A DNA stretch of 64,000 nt from Xestospongia muta (lineage: Eukaryota > Porifera > Demospongiae > Haplosclerida > Petrosiidae), in assembly GCA_963693285.1 (NCBI GenBank), contig OY848919.1:9729461-9793460 (forward strand), read 5' to 3'. Below the pieces are notes generated by a model. That model searched no databases and was not told the DNA's origin. It saw only the letters and a list, made by a program, of their open reading frames with translations. Positions 25,501 through 37,633 of the stretch are shown in pieces (position 1 is the first letter of the stretch; each line of letters starts with the position of its first letter). A program made the translations under genes and the position numbers.

Positions 25501-28500
25501 TGAAAAGGAAGAAATATAAAGTAAATATTAGGTAACTTAACAGTATACTATACATTGTACATAAACAAGTACTATCATAACATGTGGTTAAAATCAGTAG
25601 AGGTTAATGACGTTTATTCTCTCTCTTATGACTATTATTAGTAGCTCATGTCATGTAATGTCAATGTAGTACATTCAACAAACACTATATTATGAGCAAC
25701 AACACTAACCTGTTTAGGAAAGACTACTAATACATGTGTAAATGTAAGGTAAAAATAAGTATGAATTAATGATGATATAACGTCATACAATTATACAAAG
25801 GTTGATATTAGCTATATATGAGTTATAAATGGCATAATATAACATACAAGTATACTATGTACAAGTACATCATATGTTCTTTTCTAAAACAATCTGGAAA
25901 GGTAAGTAGCTATCATGTGGACGTCCAGCAACTTGAATAGACATCTATTACAATCAGAAACATTTTCACAAATAAAAAGGACCTGGATCAATATGGATGC
26001 AGGACCAGGACTGTTAAGGCTACTTCCAAGAGTGTAGAGGTACAATGGGAGGATAGCTTATGCAACTAACAATTCTGACATTGTTTAACCTTTTCTCACA
26101 ATCTGAGTGCATGCTTTTCCACAAAATATAATTACAGGGTTAATTTTGGACATACAAGGGTGTGCATCATGTATTTCATTAATAAGGAATTATATGAAAA
26201 TATTAAACTTAAAGAAAATATCAAACTCATTCATTAGGAAATTATGAGTGTTAGAAAAAATAATGATACAAAACATATAAGCTTAACTTTGGACATACCA
26301 GATTGTGTATGTTGTAACCTTAATATGAGGGAATTATGAAATCTGAAACTTAAAGAAAATATCAAACTTACTCATGAGGAAATTATGGGCTTTAGAAGAA
26401 ACAATGATACAAAATTATAAGCTTAGCTTTAGACATACCAAGATGTGTATGACGTAACTGATTAATTAGGGAATTATGAAACACATTTAATTAGGGAATT
26501 ATGAAACACATAGGAGAGAATGTACACCTGAGAGAGGCAAACCACAAGAAACATGGAATATGATTTAAATCACTAAGGGTGACAGGCAAGGTTTGAAACT
26601 GGTTGAATAATATTGTGTCACCTTGTTAAGTTACGTTTAACAGACCATGCATGGACAATACATCATTGAAATCATGCAGAGGTCATATTGGGAACTGCAT
26701 TGGTTTCACTTAATAGAAAAATGAGTTTTTGATCTGTGAACAATGTCAATGGTCAGTCATAGAGATTTTAATAGAATTATTTAATTTCAAAGACAATCTG
26801 TATTTTTGTCTAATTGAATATTTTCAGTCGGAGCAAGGGTGCGAAATGCAAAACAAATCAATTCTTTTAAACCGTCATAATAAAGATGAGAGAGAACAAC
26901 CCCTAGACCATTGGAAAAAGCATCATATGAGAGAACAATTGTTCCTTGCTTCAATATCAGCTATAGAGGCAAGTAATTCATTAGTTTTGTAAAATGGTTT
27001 AGCTTTCTAAGATTCCTACTGCCATGGATGATTTTCTGTAACAGAAGACAGAGTTAGTTGGATGATAATTTGGGAGAAACTTGAGTAATAATTGAGGAGT
27101 CAAAAAAGGGATTCAGTTCCTTGGGATGGGACCTTCCATAATGGCTTATACATTCTCTGGGATAGGGAGGAGCCCTTTTCAACAATTAAATATCCAAAGT
27201 ATCCTACTTGAGGAGATGTTTAAAACTGTTGTCTCTTCTTCAGACTCCATAGCTTGAGCTATAGAGCTATATCCAGTGCTTTTTGTAAGATCAGTCAATA
27301 GAAGTTGCATTCAGATATGCTTTATTTCATAAAACGCAACAGTCTTCTTAATATCAAGTGTTTCAACAAAGTTACAATTCCATAAGCTGCCTTAGTACTG
27401 TGACTTGTAAAAATTTAACCCAGAAATTTACTCCTTGTCAACGACTCTCCTTGTTGACAAATGTGCATACTAAACTAGAATTTATTGAATTACAATTAAC
27501 AGCTTTGGGTGATACTTATATTCGAGTAATGATGTCTTTGTACGACAGAGGCACAGGATAGTTGTGAGCTGCCATGTTATGGACGACCTTATAAATGTTG
27601 CATCATAGAAAATAAGGACATTAAAACTTTTTTACTTGATTCTGAACATCATTAGCAGAAATATAAAATGCAGTCTTTCCATATATGAACTGCAATCATC
27701 TTGCAAAGGATTGAAGGTAGAAATCCTCCCAAATGTGGTCATAGTAATGACTTTGACTCGTCACCAATGAAGTATTGTGAAAAGGATCAAATAAACATAG
27801 AGAGAACAACAATTGTTCTTCCAAATCATATCAATATAATCAAAGACCATTGAAAAAATGACTAAAGAGCTTATATACTAAAGTATATACATGAACTTAT
27901 ACCATAGTAACAATGAACAGTAACAAGGACAGACTAATTAATATAAACAAAGAATACAAACCGCAAGGAAAGCAGACTAGGAGCCAATCATCCAATATTA
28001 TACATGTACTTCCTGGAATTATTGTACAAGTCACATGACATAATACATCATATAAATATCTTATTTGCTCATAGAGATGTAATAATGTCATTAAATTTTA
28101 GAATACCATTCAAAAATATAAACATTATTACATGACATATTACATTTATACAGTTTATATGTACGCATGTACATGTACAATGTATACATATATTCATTAC
28201 AACAGTAGTTACTATATATGAACACTCACCATATCAGTGGAATTTGGATCGGCTTGATTTTCTAACAGGAACTCTACAACCTCAGTAAATCTATTTACAG
28301 ATGCCACAATTAGTGGTGTAAACTGGTACTATGTAAGAAGAGTAGATGACAATGTTTATTATTAAGAAATGATACTTTAAATAAAGGAAATATTGTCACA
28401 GCATATTTAGTTAGTAAAATTCACTGTTGTATTATATAAATTAATTATTTTGTTCCAATTTTAATTATTGGTTGTCTAGGCAAAATAACGTTAATTATAT

Positions 28501-29497
28501 CATTTATCAACTAACACCACTCTAGCTAAAAAAACTTCTATCATTATTGAGTGTACAATCATTAACCATAGATTTGAAAGCTTCTATGTTACAAAAGCTT
28601 GATGTAAAAAATTAATATGTTGAAAATTTCCCACACAATTGGCATGTACAAAACCTATTAAGCAATTGTCTGTGACTGTATGGAGGATAATAGAGAACCC
28701 ATGGATCTAACAGTCCATTTGTAGGTTTCATATATCTAAAAGAGTCATCTCACTATCTACACTTTCAACACCATGATGTAATATGTGTATCACATGCTCT
28801 TAGAGTAAATACTTTAATGTGTAGTTATCTAAATATGTTTATTTTTCATACATCGTCCAATGTTCAAACTTTTTTACAATGAAACTCTCCTAATCTACAG
28901 CAATTAGTCCATAGACACATTAACATTAAATATTTTGCTAGTAATTATAAAATATACAATATACTGGTCTAACCTCTGAATATAAGAGGTCACTCTTGTT
29001 ACTAAAATTACAAACTTAATCTCATTCATTGTCTTAATTTTCTTAATTAAATTATTAGTAGGTTATGAATATTGTTATCATATAAAGTGTGAACGAGCAA
29101 ATAGATTTGTTGATGTGGTAATCCACAGCTGAATGCAGCACCAAAAATTGGTAGTTTTGGAAGGAGATCATATAGATAACTACATACAATTAATTACATA
29201 CCCCATTAGGTGGATGATAGTTTATGTCTGCACCTTCCTGGATAGCTGATTGCACACTTTTGAGATCTCCATTTGTAGCTGCCCTATACAGTTTTTCATT
29301 CTATTATAGAAACAAAAATGTATCATATACTGTAGTATAGTGAGTATACAGATTTCCCTTATAACTAAAACTCCATCTTTTAGAAATATATTCTGTCTAT
29401 ACAATAACACTGATATGTGAGTTTAGTTAGTATCACAGTGATATATAGAGATAATGACATAGTAATAGAAAAATTATAGACTTACATTCTGAGACAT
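16448..29497 (-). CDS. Gene B: Ank-ZU5-UPA-like-Death protein with long repeat linker and C-terminal TM helix
   Basis: Exons in transcript order: 29486-29497, 29202-29300, 28230-28328, 25410-25499, 23439-23537, 23066-23249, 20989-21545 (ZU5), 20745-20888, 20504-20675, 19826-20140 (Death), 19717-19776, then 72-nt linker exons 19436-19507, 19162-19233, 18881-18952, 18600-18671, 18319-18390, 18038-18109, 17757-17828, 17122-17193, and last 16448-16554. All junctions are GT-AG and all phases agree, giving about 837 residues. Residues ~5-194 are ankyrin repeats. ~195-380 is ZU5 (KPDYGVKLVIPPFAV), with HFS at ~328-330. ~381-485 is UPA-like. ~490-590 is a Death domain (YQWNVVASQLDVPNGKI ... VWIDM). 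~611-802 is the linker of eight 24-residue repeats. Near the end is the helix IIVIVSVVIILIGIVFV, then HWKKIH-stop. No N-terminal signal peptide is seen. The order matches ankyrin and PIDD/UNC5 families; a signalling or scaffold role at a membrane is inferred. Confidence 0.85.
16941..17068 (-). other. Candidate alternative terminal exon (soluble isoform) in gene B
   Basis: Downstream of the last linker exon and a 53-nt potential intron, TAATTAG is followed by 41 codons and a stop, in the phase needed after a linker exon. The peptide includes DISASNIGDDEQKTLKLI and ENVYFAPIEDMLEF. Related pieces with mostly conservative changes occur at 17573-17704 (acceptor AG lost), 38100-38250 (frameshifted) and 38740-38815. 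If used, it would replace the membrane anchor. It may equally be unspliced intron. Confidence 0.3.
17700..19700 (-). repeat. 281-bp tandem repeat array carrying 72-nt linker exons in gene B
   Basis: Seven linker exons (starting at 17757, 18038, 18319, 18600, 18881, 19162 and 19436) recur at exactly 281 bp, except the last interval, which is 274 bp because of a 7-bp loss. Each unit is a 72-nt exon (phase 1 in, phase 1 out) plus ~209 nt of intron. Copies differ at only a few bases; in protein terms at Ala/Val after T-T-Q and Val/Ile before the last Lys. The peptide is rich in Thr, Pro and Asn (ETIVTNPQTPANGDVK). The exon at 17122 belongs to an older, longer (~635 bp) unit. Confidence 0.9.
21139..21147 (-). 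other. HFS tripeptide in the ZU5 domain of gene B (putative autocleavage site)
   Basis: The codons CAT TTC TCT lie in LIKVSHFSKFGI, at the end of the ZU5 fold. PIDD and some other ZU5 proteins cut themselves between F and S of an HFS motif in this place. The motif is identical in genes C (40794-40802) and D (60448-60456). Cleavage itself is inferred. Confidence 0.55.
21546..23065 (-). other. Intron between ankyrin and ZU5 exons of gene B
   Basis: This is 1.5 kb with no supported feature. The preceding exon ends in phase 1 with G and the next begins AC, giving Asp at the junction, so no exon is needed between them. A 61-codon frame at 22680-22865 has no fitting acceptor and phase. Confidence 0.7.
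26130..27260 (-). mobile_element. Degraded Ty3/gypsy-like remnant in gene B intron
   Basis: Orthologous to the insertion in gene A: RNase H-like and integrase-like pieces on the minus strand with stops and shifts, including the ~140-bp triplication at 26148-26480. The plus-strand frame at 26729-26992 is its shadow. Confidence 0.6.
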
Positions 29498-29860
29498 CTT
29501 GAAAAGTATAGGTCCTTAGCTAGTCACCGTTCCTATGTCAGGTGTCTATAGATATGACGTAGTTAGATAGTATTACTACTACATTGGAATGAGGAAACTT
29601 TACTAACTAAATCAACTGTTATCTAATTATAGTAACATATAGTATACTGTCTGTCTACTAACTACTACTATATGTAATAGATATACAGCCACACTATGTA
29701 GTAGAATACAATATAGAGTGTGATCTACTCACCTGTTTTTTAGGTTTTCGCGTCGTTATGTGGTTGTTTATGGCAACTCTGTGGTACACCTAACGATTTA
29801 ATGAACTAATATAAGTTAGGGAAGTGTCACGCACACTAAAACTAGACGTTAGAAATAGAG
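29498..29860 (-). promoter_or_regulatory. 5' UTR exon, UTR intron and promoter region of gene B
   Basis: The ATG exon extends to 29545 (CTATAG acceptor). A non-coding exon begins upstream at 29733, with a GTGAGT donor after AAAACAG. An in-frame TAA precedes the ATG. The upstream block with TATGGCAACT and CCTAACGATTTAATGA matches those of A and C. Confidence 0.5.
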
Positions 29861-31925
29861 AGAAGAAAGAAAAGTGTTTAGATAAGCTATCTTGTGTTGT
29901 TCAAAAATGTTGTGAAACTAATATAATCACAGTTACGTTCCTAAGATGAGAATTTAGGGTCTAGAGATTAGTTAGTCTTGTACTGTTGCCCACTTTGTTT
30001 AGAATGAAAGTGGTCTAAAGATAGCAACTCCAAACAAGACATTAGTATTAATTTCATATTAAAAAGCAATGTATCAATGTTCATAGTAGCTACCTAAGTA
30101 CACTGAACTCACTATCATAAACAACTACACAATTATTTATGACTGATATTGTTGACATAATAAATCTTGTTTCAGTTTAATACCACATTGGTGTTTCCAT
30201 CTGCTTAGTGAGTTCTGTTAGTTGATAACTATAAAAGTAATATCATTAGTCATTATTGTATCACAATATTGTATTCTTTTATTAGGTTCTTTGGAAAAAG
30301 AGATTGTATTAGAAATTATTCTCATTCAATTAAAATTAATCTGACAGTATTATATGTAAACAACAGTCATGTATTTGTTATTACTTCTAGTAATATGTCA
30401 ATAACTCTATTTAACTAGATCTTCATAAATGAAAGTCATCTCATTATTCTATTATCATATACTTCTACAGTATAGTATCAGTATCATTTATTATAAAGGA
30501 CACATGTATCAATGTGACGCATAATTCTTTCATGTATATTCTTAGAAAAATCAAATTAACCTTTAACAGGACATTAGTACTAGACATAATCATGTACATT
30601 GAACTGATAATAATGGTGTTGTAATAGCTGTAACACAATTATATAATATATCTATCATTCTATAATTATACTTAAGTGATAAAGAGATCTTTTAAAAAGA
30701 ATCAATTTTTGTCATTTGATACAAATTGAAAGATTGAAAGATAAACTAAGGAAGAGTGCTTGAGAAGACATCACCAGATACCCATTGAAGATTTTGATGT
30801 ATCTTGTGGACAATGCTGTCAATCCATCAGAAAATGGGACAGTTGTTGCTCAATATCTTCACATTTAGACATTTGGCAATAGACATTCTGTGACACATTA
30901 AAGTTTTGGATTATTAATAAGGAATGCATTTTAGTGTTTATAATTACAAACACTAAAAACTCCCTCTAGACTGTACAGTTGTTAACACTATAGTACTCTA
31001 TCATACTAACAGTACATGATTACATATACTAATATAGTATAATATACAACTAGTGCATATATTGGAAAATTAAATTAGAACTATACACACCAGTACTGGT
31101 TTCCTCATAACACAGTCCTAATTATGAGGACTATCAATGGCTTCTTTTTATAAATATTTGAGTTTGTAGAAATATAAATATATTGTTTAGTCAGTGGAAA
31201 TACAACTGATCTAGTCACAAAGTGTCAATAAAGTCAAGAAACACTGAGGAAACACTTATTATACAATAAATATTATCTTATATTTTAATCTATTGTGTGG
31301 ACTGAGTCATTCACACACATTCAGGTTGATTTTGTACTGATAATAATCATTTTTACAACTAAAACATCATCAAACTGCTAAGAAGACAAACAGACATCAC
31401 ACACAGTAACTAAAGACACAAAGAACAAGGAATAGCTTTAGGAAAATTCTTCTACATTCCATAATAAGAAAAATGATTTTATGATCTCAGATAGGCTAAA
31501 TCTAGCTAAGATTATAAATAAAGAAACTCTGGACATTATTATGAATATATAGATATCCATACTGACAATAGTATATGTATTCATATAATATAATATATTC
31601 TCTGGATGACTAAATGTACACTAACAATACATGTATTATTGAATTGTTCAACAATAACTTATCTATGTATAGTGTATACACCTAGATAAGAATCTAGGTA
31701 TAGTGTATATACCTAGATAAATTATTGTAGTGACTTCTAGCATTCACACTAGACATATGTTAATAATATAGTTCAATATGTATCGTGTATTTGCCAGATA
31801 GCAAAAATGATTGCCCTATATTGGTCCAATATAATACTGACCAATCAAGCTTTGGAGGTGTGGTTTGTTTTGAGTACATAGCTGCATGTTAGAATTTAAA
31901 TTATGTGTGCAGTGGTAGCCTTGAA
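29861..31925. other. Intergenic spacer upstream of gene B, non-coding
   Basis: Aligns with 7991-10082 and 49521-51586. No gene seen. About 31190-31790 is nearly identical to the first spacer and clearly more different from the third. Confidence 0.6.
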
Positions 31926-34900
31926 GACATTGGACAATTTTACACCAATGCAACTTGGAGTATATCATGGGGACATTTTAAACTAATACAACCTTGATTT
32001 TACTCTAGGACCAAGTTTATACTATTGTTTTTTGTTTCAAATCCTCAGTAAAGTCATCTATCTTTGTATTATTATGGAATAAGTTTACACTAATTGACTA
32101 ATTAAGGGGTTTACTCATTTAATTTCTTTCCACAGTAAAACTAATATCTATTTTATGGCATAATTTTATACCAGTTGCTACCATCAACTGGAAGTGGTGT
32201 AAAATTACCTCATATAAAGTGAAAACTACACATTCAACTAAAGGAAGATTTTAATAATGACCTTTGAACTCACTTATAATTTTCCTATTATAAAATACTG
32301 AACAAGAGTACTAAGGTGGAATGTTAATGATGTATATGATTGAGTAAATGAATGAATTCAGTTCATAACACTGTTTTAACACTATAATGAATTGAATCTA
32401 GATAAAAACAGTAATTAATTATCAGTCAAAATTTCCATATCTTCGTCATCATATATATGATGCCTCTTCTGTTACTCAGTCATACAAGAAGTACACAGAG
32501 TACTTGCCAGTTATCACATTATATGAGGATATAATTCCTTCATACCATTGTTCCTGTTTTTTTTATCAACAAATTTTATTTCTGCACGTTTTCCAGTAAT
32601 TTCTGGTTGAGCATTGGGAATACATTTAACAATACTGTCACTTACACATACGCGTTTAGGCAGTTTGCTGCTCAATGAATGTTTAGAATTGTCAATAAAT
32701 CATTTTCTAGAGAAAGGACCTGAGAGAAAGTTGTCAACGCGATCTCGAGGTCCACGCTGACAAGTTTAATCTGGTATGGATTTCGCCAATCTTTGTGATT
32801 GTTTCTTGGCAGCAGCTGTTCTCCTTGATTCCTCTGTTTTAGATCTATACAACAAGGGGACTCCCTTTTAAGCAGATATATGATTTAAGCAAGCAAGTTT
32901 ATCTTTTATATATACTTTTATTATCGATAATTTGAGACATTGCAATGAATCTCTTTTACAGTTTTTGTTGCTCCTTTCCACATCAATGGTACTGCTAGGG
33001 GATGTTTGCCATTGGTCAATTGTCATTACTACTAATCATTTTGAGGTGATCACATCTAGTGCATCATTGAGCCCAGTTTTTTTGCTGCTGACAAATTGCA
33101 ATTTTCATCAATAAACTTGACATTCTCAAAATCACAAAGTCCAGGTAATACTTCAAAAAGTTATACTATTTTTGAACATTGCAAAGTGTTTCAAAGCAAG
33201 CAATTATACTGATAAAACTCTCCAGTACTTGAAGTATGGATCAAATTTTTAAAAACAATCCTTGCGTCGCTTTGCCTGTATGACAAGTAGCACTATCAAT
33301 GGTTGAGGGTATAAAGTCCAGTCCTTTTCCACACATTATCTCAGAGGGAGTCAGTGATGGATTTTCACACATGGCATTACTAATTTTGTCTTTAACACAT
33401 TGTGACATTTTGCTTGGAACATTTATTTTATTGTTATGAAACTCTTCAGATAATGATTTTTGACAATGAACTAATCCTTTAATCCAATGTCTTCCATTGT
33501 CCTTATCCTTTGGATGAATGTATACAAATTGAACAGGGCAATCACTTGATTGTATTAAAGGAAAATCATGCTTAGGACAGTTCCTTCTGTCTCTAATAGC
33601 AACAACATAGGTATATTCCTCTTCAGGACAATATTTATTACCTAAACAAGGTGCAGATTGTAAAACACCTACTTGTTCTCTTCAGTTATTTGAACGTTAA
33701 TTAGACGATCTTTGTTCAGCTGGCCTTTTGAGAGTTGAATATCCTTCCATATGAAATCAGGGTCATCACATGACTACTAAAGATTAAATACGTTTTTAAT
33801 ATACCATAATTGTTGTGATGAAGCAGAAGGGAGGATACTAGGAAACTGATAGCTGCTTTTTTTCAAGTTTAAACCAGTTTTCAGGCTCTGATAGAAGCTT
33901 CCTAACTACAGATAAAATATTACAACCTTCTCCAAGTTGCTTTCCTTTTAAATTATTATTTTCTGTGCTTGAACAGGAGCTTTGGTTTGAATTATCTTGC
34001 AAATGCCTGTTTGTGCTACTACTTTCCTTTGGTAGAAGGAGTGGTTCAATGCTATTAATTATGTGAGTTCTTTTTCAGTTCAATAGTAAACACCATTTAC
34101 TGAATATGCACCTTTACCTTTAATCATTGACTTCAGTTCCAATTGCTCCAAACCAACAACATGATAATGCTTAATGATGCATACTTCTACCATTATAATT
34201 TCCATACAAAAAAGATGTCTTGTCATATGTGTTGGTTCATGCAATATTCAATCTCCTGATCCATTTAGCAATTTAACTTCATCTTTACATCCAAGCTGAG
34301 ATAAGGCACTAAGTAAAACATTCAATTCATCTTTCAAGTCAATCTCATTCCTATATTGGTTGCTGAACATACATCAAAGCAATATCCACTAGCATTTGCT
34401 GAACTGCTTTCTTTACCTAATATGGCTAAAAGGAGCTTTCAACGGCAAACTCCAGCTAAATTGTCCTTAACATACTGCCATGACTCGGAAAATCCTGTCA
34501 AATTTTGATTTCACCTTTCTGCATTGGCTAAATTATTCACTACCAATTGGTTAGCATGGGAGATGTCTGATTTACAATACAGTATTGTTACACATACTTC
34601 CTGTCCATCTCTACCAGATCACCCTAACTCTTGAGCCCAAGATAGCAAATTTTCAGTGAATCCTTTCTGAACAACATGGCATATGTCTGGTTAGTTAGTT
34701 CCCATGCCAAACGGTTTTGTAGCTACTATTGTTTGTACCTACCCTGACTTCCACTTGACATAAGATTCATGTCAAGAAGGTGCATCCATCTCTCCATGAT
34801 ATCCTACAGCATCTACTCCAACTTCTTGAAATGCACTAACAATTGGTCCAATGTCTGCAATAAAATCTGTAAATACAATAGATGGCATTGAATTTATAAT

Positions 34901-35634
34901 CTCTGTTGCCCTTTTGCAAGCTGAACTGCAGCAGATGATAATGAATAACTACTTAGATAAATAGATGGAAAAAGAAACATAAACTTTTACCACTACCTTT
35001 TGGTTGAACAACTAATGTATCCTTTCCTTGGATTGCAGCAGTTATAATATTTTTTGGAAAACGTTAAAGGAGGTAAGATAGAATCTATCAGCCAAAGTTG
35101 CAATAACCATAGCATGTTAAAACAATTTTTCAGATCATTATGAAATAAAGATATCATCATACTTGTCATACTCATCTTCCATGTTATAATGACATAGAGT
35201 GGATGTATGTGTTTTTCTTCTCAAGGTAAGGTTTTAAGTGAGTTCAAAGGTCAATGTTAAAATCTTCCTTCAGCTAAATCGGTAGCTTTCACTTTATATG
35301 GAGTAATTTTACACCATTTCCAGTTAAGGGTGACAACTAGTGTAAAATCGTGCTATATAATAGAAAACGAAATTACTGTAGAAGGAACTTAAAAAAGAGT
35401 AAACCCCTCAATTAGCCAAATGGTGTAAAGTTGCCTAATAATAATACAAAGAAAGATGGATTTAATGTGGGATTTTAAACTAAAAACAATAGTGTAAACT
35501 AGGCCCTAGAGTAAAATCAAAGTTGTATTGGTTTAAAATTGTCCCATGATCTACTCAAGATTGTGTTGGTGTAAAATTGTCAAATAAGTAACTCTAGGTG
35601 TGAAATCCTTTTTTGCACTAAATCTTTAGGACCT
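31926..35634 (-). mobile_element. TIR element with RecQ-like helicase, copy 2 (left end truncated)
   Basis: The right terminal repeat (35236-35634) is complete to AGGTCCTAAAGATTTAGTGC (read inward). The left repeat (31926-32275) lacks its outer ~55 bp and joins directly to host sequence CCTTGAAGA. Between them, on the minus strand, lies a RecQ-like helicase followed by a Cys/His-rich region, all broken. The same truncation in copy 3 shows the two descend from one event. Confidence 0.7.
32500..35182 (-). pseudogene. RecQ-like helicase with Cys-rich C-terminal region (pseudogene, copy 2)
   Basis: Reading right to left: ATG at 35182, then, after stops, AAIQGKDTLVVQPKGSGKSL at about 34980-35040, a RecQ motif I (Walker A). 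Then come INSMPSIVFTDFIADIGPIV, GVDAVGYHGEMDA and TIVATKPFGMGTN, and near 34600 GRDGQEV. These correspond to motifs IV to VI of the RecQ helicase C domain (family: I-A-T-x-A-F-G-M-G-I-x-K, G-R-A-G-R-D-G). Only ~150 bp separate motif I from motif IV, so the DEAH region is deleted. Downstream at 33540-33680 are PCLGNKYCPEEE and NCPKHDFPLIQSSDCPVQFV, a Cys/His pattern that could bind zinc or DNA, then a basic tail region. At least eight in-frame stops or shifts are visible. Confidence 0.6.
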
Positions 35635-36835
35635 TAGCTATATATGTCAGCAAATTTCTTTTCTTCATAATGGGCGAGGATATAAGTCTAGCAGCAAATG
35701 CTTCCTGACTAAACTTGTCATACGTTCTTGCATGTAGAGGTGAACTGAGTTCAGCATATTGGTACTGACATTGGAGATCTAGATCAGTCAACACTTCTTC
35801 TCCTCTCCTCCTAATTTATATTTGGAACAAGCCAACAGTATCAATGGCAATTACTACCTTTGCACTTCTAAGCATGTCTTAAACCAAATAGGACACAATA
35901 TGGATTTGGTTTAGTTTTCATAGGGTTAAAAGATGTTGTAGATGAGTTAGCAGTGATGGATATAAAGTAATGAAGAATGAGATGAGAAGAACTTGTTATA
36001 ATCAATTTGTAATATAAGTTGAGATAAATGTGGTGCTTCATGAAGACTGTGTACATTAGAGAGAGTATCAACTCACTAATTAGAGTTCTATCAAAGATAT
36101 ATGCCAATATGTCTCTCTCTTATTCACTCACTTTAGCTATTCTATCTAGTTGATCTGAGAAGTCTCCTTTACAATCATTAGATCAACGTTTGGTGTTTTT
36201 TTATAATAATGTAGACTATTGTTGAGCTGACTTGTGATAAACAAACATTTGCAATCCTCATTGGTCATTGTATTAGAGAAAAATTACTTCAGTTTTGTCT
36301 AGTAGTGCTGCAAGAAAATACTCAGCTTACAATGAAAGCATCACATATATTTCCAAAACTCATCTCCAATAAACTATCACTGTAAAAATTAATATGTTAT
36401 TTTAGCAACTAATTTGTACTTTATATGGTTGGATTACTATGGCAACTAGAATTTCTATGAATTACTCACTGTATAATTTGTTGCTTTGTAAAAGTACAAC
36501 TCACCAATAAATTATATATACCTTCTTATCTAACAAATTGTCTTCTGCTACTCCTCTTTGCTGCTCCTGAGATTTTCTATTACTTTTATTGTAAAATAAT
36601 ACTTTTACAAGTTTAGCTAGGGACTTAATCAATTTCATCAAAGAGCAATAAACTCTTGAGAGAGAGAGAGAGAGTGAGAGTAGATGTAAAGACAGAAAAT
36701 TTGAAGAAGGTAACAAGGAGGTTAAAGTTCAGGGAAGACATAAACTAGAGTTGGCAAAGGAAATGGGAAAGAAATGGGGTTGTCACTTGACTGACTTGAG
36801 TCCTCAGATAACGTGATGAGAAGCTGTTATAGTAA
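35635..36835. other. Intergenic spacer downstream of TIR element copy 2
   Basis: Nothing coding is supported. A GA microsatellite lies at 36657-36680. Aligns with 13820-15400, but the segment carrying the GIY-YIG piece is missing after about 36835. Confidence 0.55.
36657..36680. repeat. (GA)n microsatellite
   Basis: An uninterrupted GA run of about nine units followed by TGAGAG. The first spacer has only GAGAGAGGGAGAG at the same place; the third spacer has the identical run at 56311-56334. Confidence 0.85.
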
Positions 36836-37365
36836 TACTCAACTGAGTATATTACAGATGGATTTTAAGATAATGTTTTCTTGTGAAACAAGGCTATATG
36901 TCAAGCATTTTGACCAGCAGCAGAGGAATGTGTCACTCTTACAACATGAGTACAAACAAGTACTTCTGACCAATTTGTTCTAAATGCTGTGAGGTTGTTT
37001 AAAGGTGTAAGTTCTTCATCAGTCTTAGTTTCATAACACAAATTTGTTGGAACAGAGTCCGATCAGCATCTATATCTGTCTTAATGACATGTCTCTGTTG
37101 TGCCCTTTTACATTGAATATGTACCTTCTAAAGTCCAACTTCGTCTCTCTTTCATGAAGTTACCATTTTAGTGTTCGTTGCTGACACCATATTATGTAGA
37201 GTGTAATGTATTCAAAGTCACAGTAGTTGTGAGTCAAGGTGAATATATTCAGTGATAATAACATTAGAAGGTGTAAATGATTCCTTTGTTTCTGAAGTAA
37301 TGTACTGCTCAAGGCCATCATCATGAGGGATGTTTGTGTCAAAATATATGTTAACTGTGTTTTCT
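36836..37365 (-). mobile_element. Penelope-like remnant without GIY-YIG part, copy 2
   Basis: The minus strand reads DTNIPHDDGLEQY and TKESFTPSNVI, matching a Penelope-type RT block slightly better than copy 1 does. The sequence homologous to the GIY-YIG end in copy 1 is deleted. Confidence 0.5.
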
Positions 37366-37633
37366 CTCACATGTAACTATTTTGGCAGATAATGTCTTTT
37401 TGAGATTTGAATAGGAATTTATTATTATGCCAATCCCTCTTTAACTTTTTAGTATAGTACATCTTTCCCAGGACAATCAAAGTACTTGTTTCAAAATTGT
37501 TTGATTGCTAACATAACTCTTAATATAATGAATTTCTTTCAGTCAAGAAAAAAAGGGAAAACATTATAACTATAAAAATCTAATGGTGTATTTTAATCCT
37601 TATCAGTTATTACATTATTAAATATCTGTTGCT

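Noticed and set aside
26729..26992. 87-codon plus-strand frame in gene B intron
   Set aside because: Antisense shadow of the gypsy RNase H-like remnant.
34993..35175. 60-codon minus-strand frame over the helicase start
   Set aside because: It is in a different frame from the RecQ motif I (QPKGSGKS) and so is a shadow of the pseudogene.
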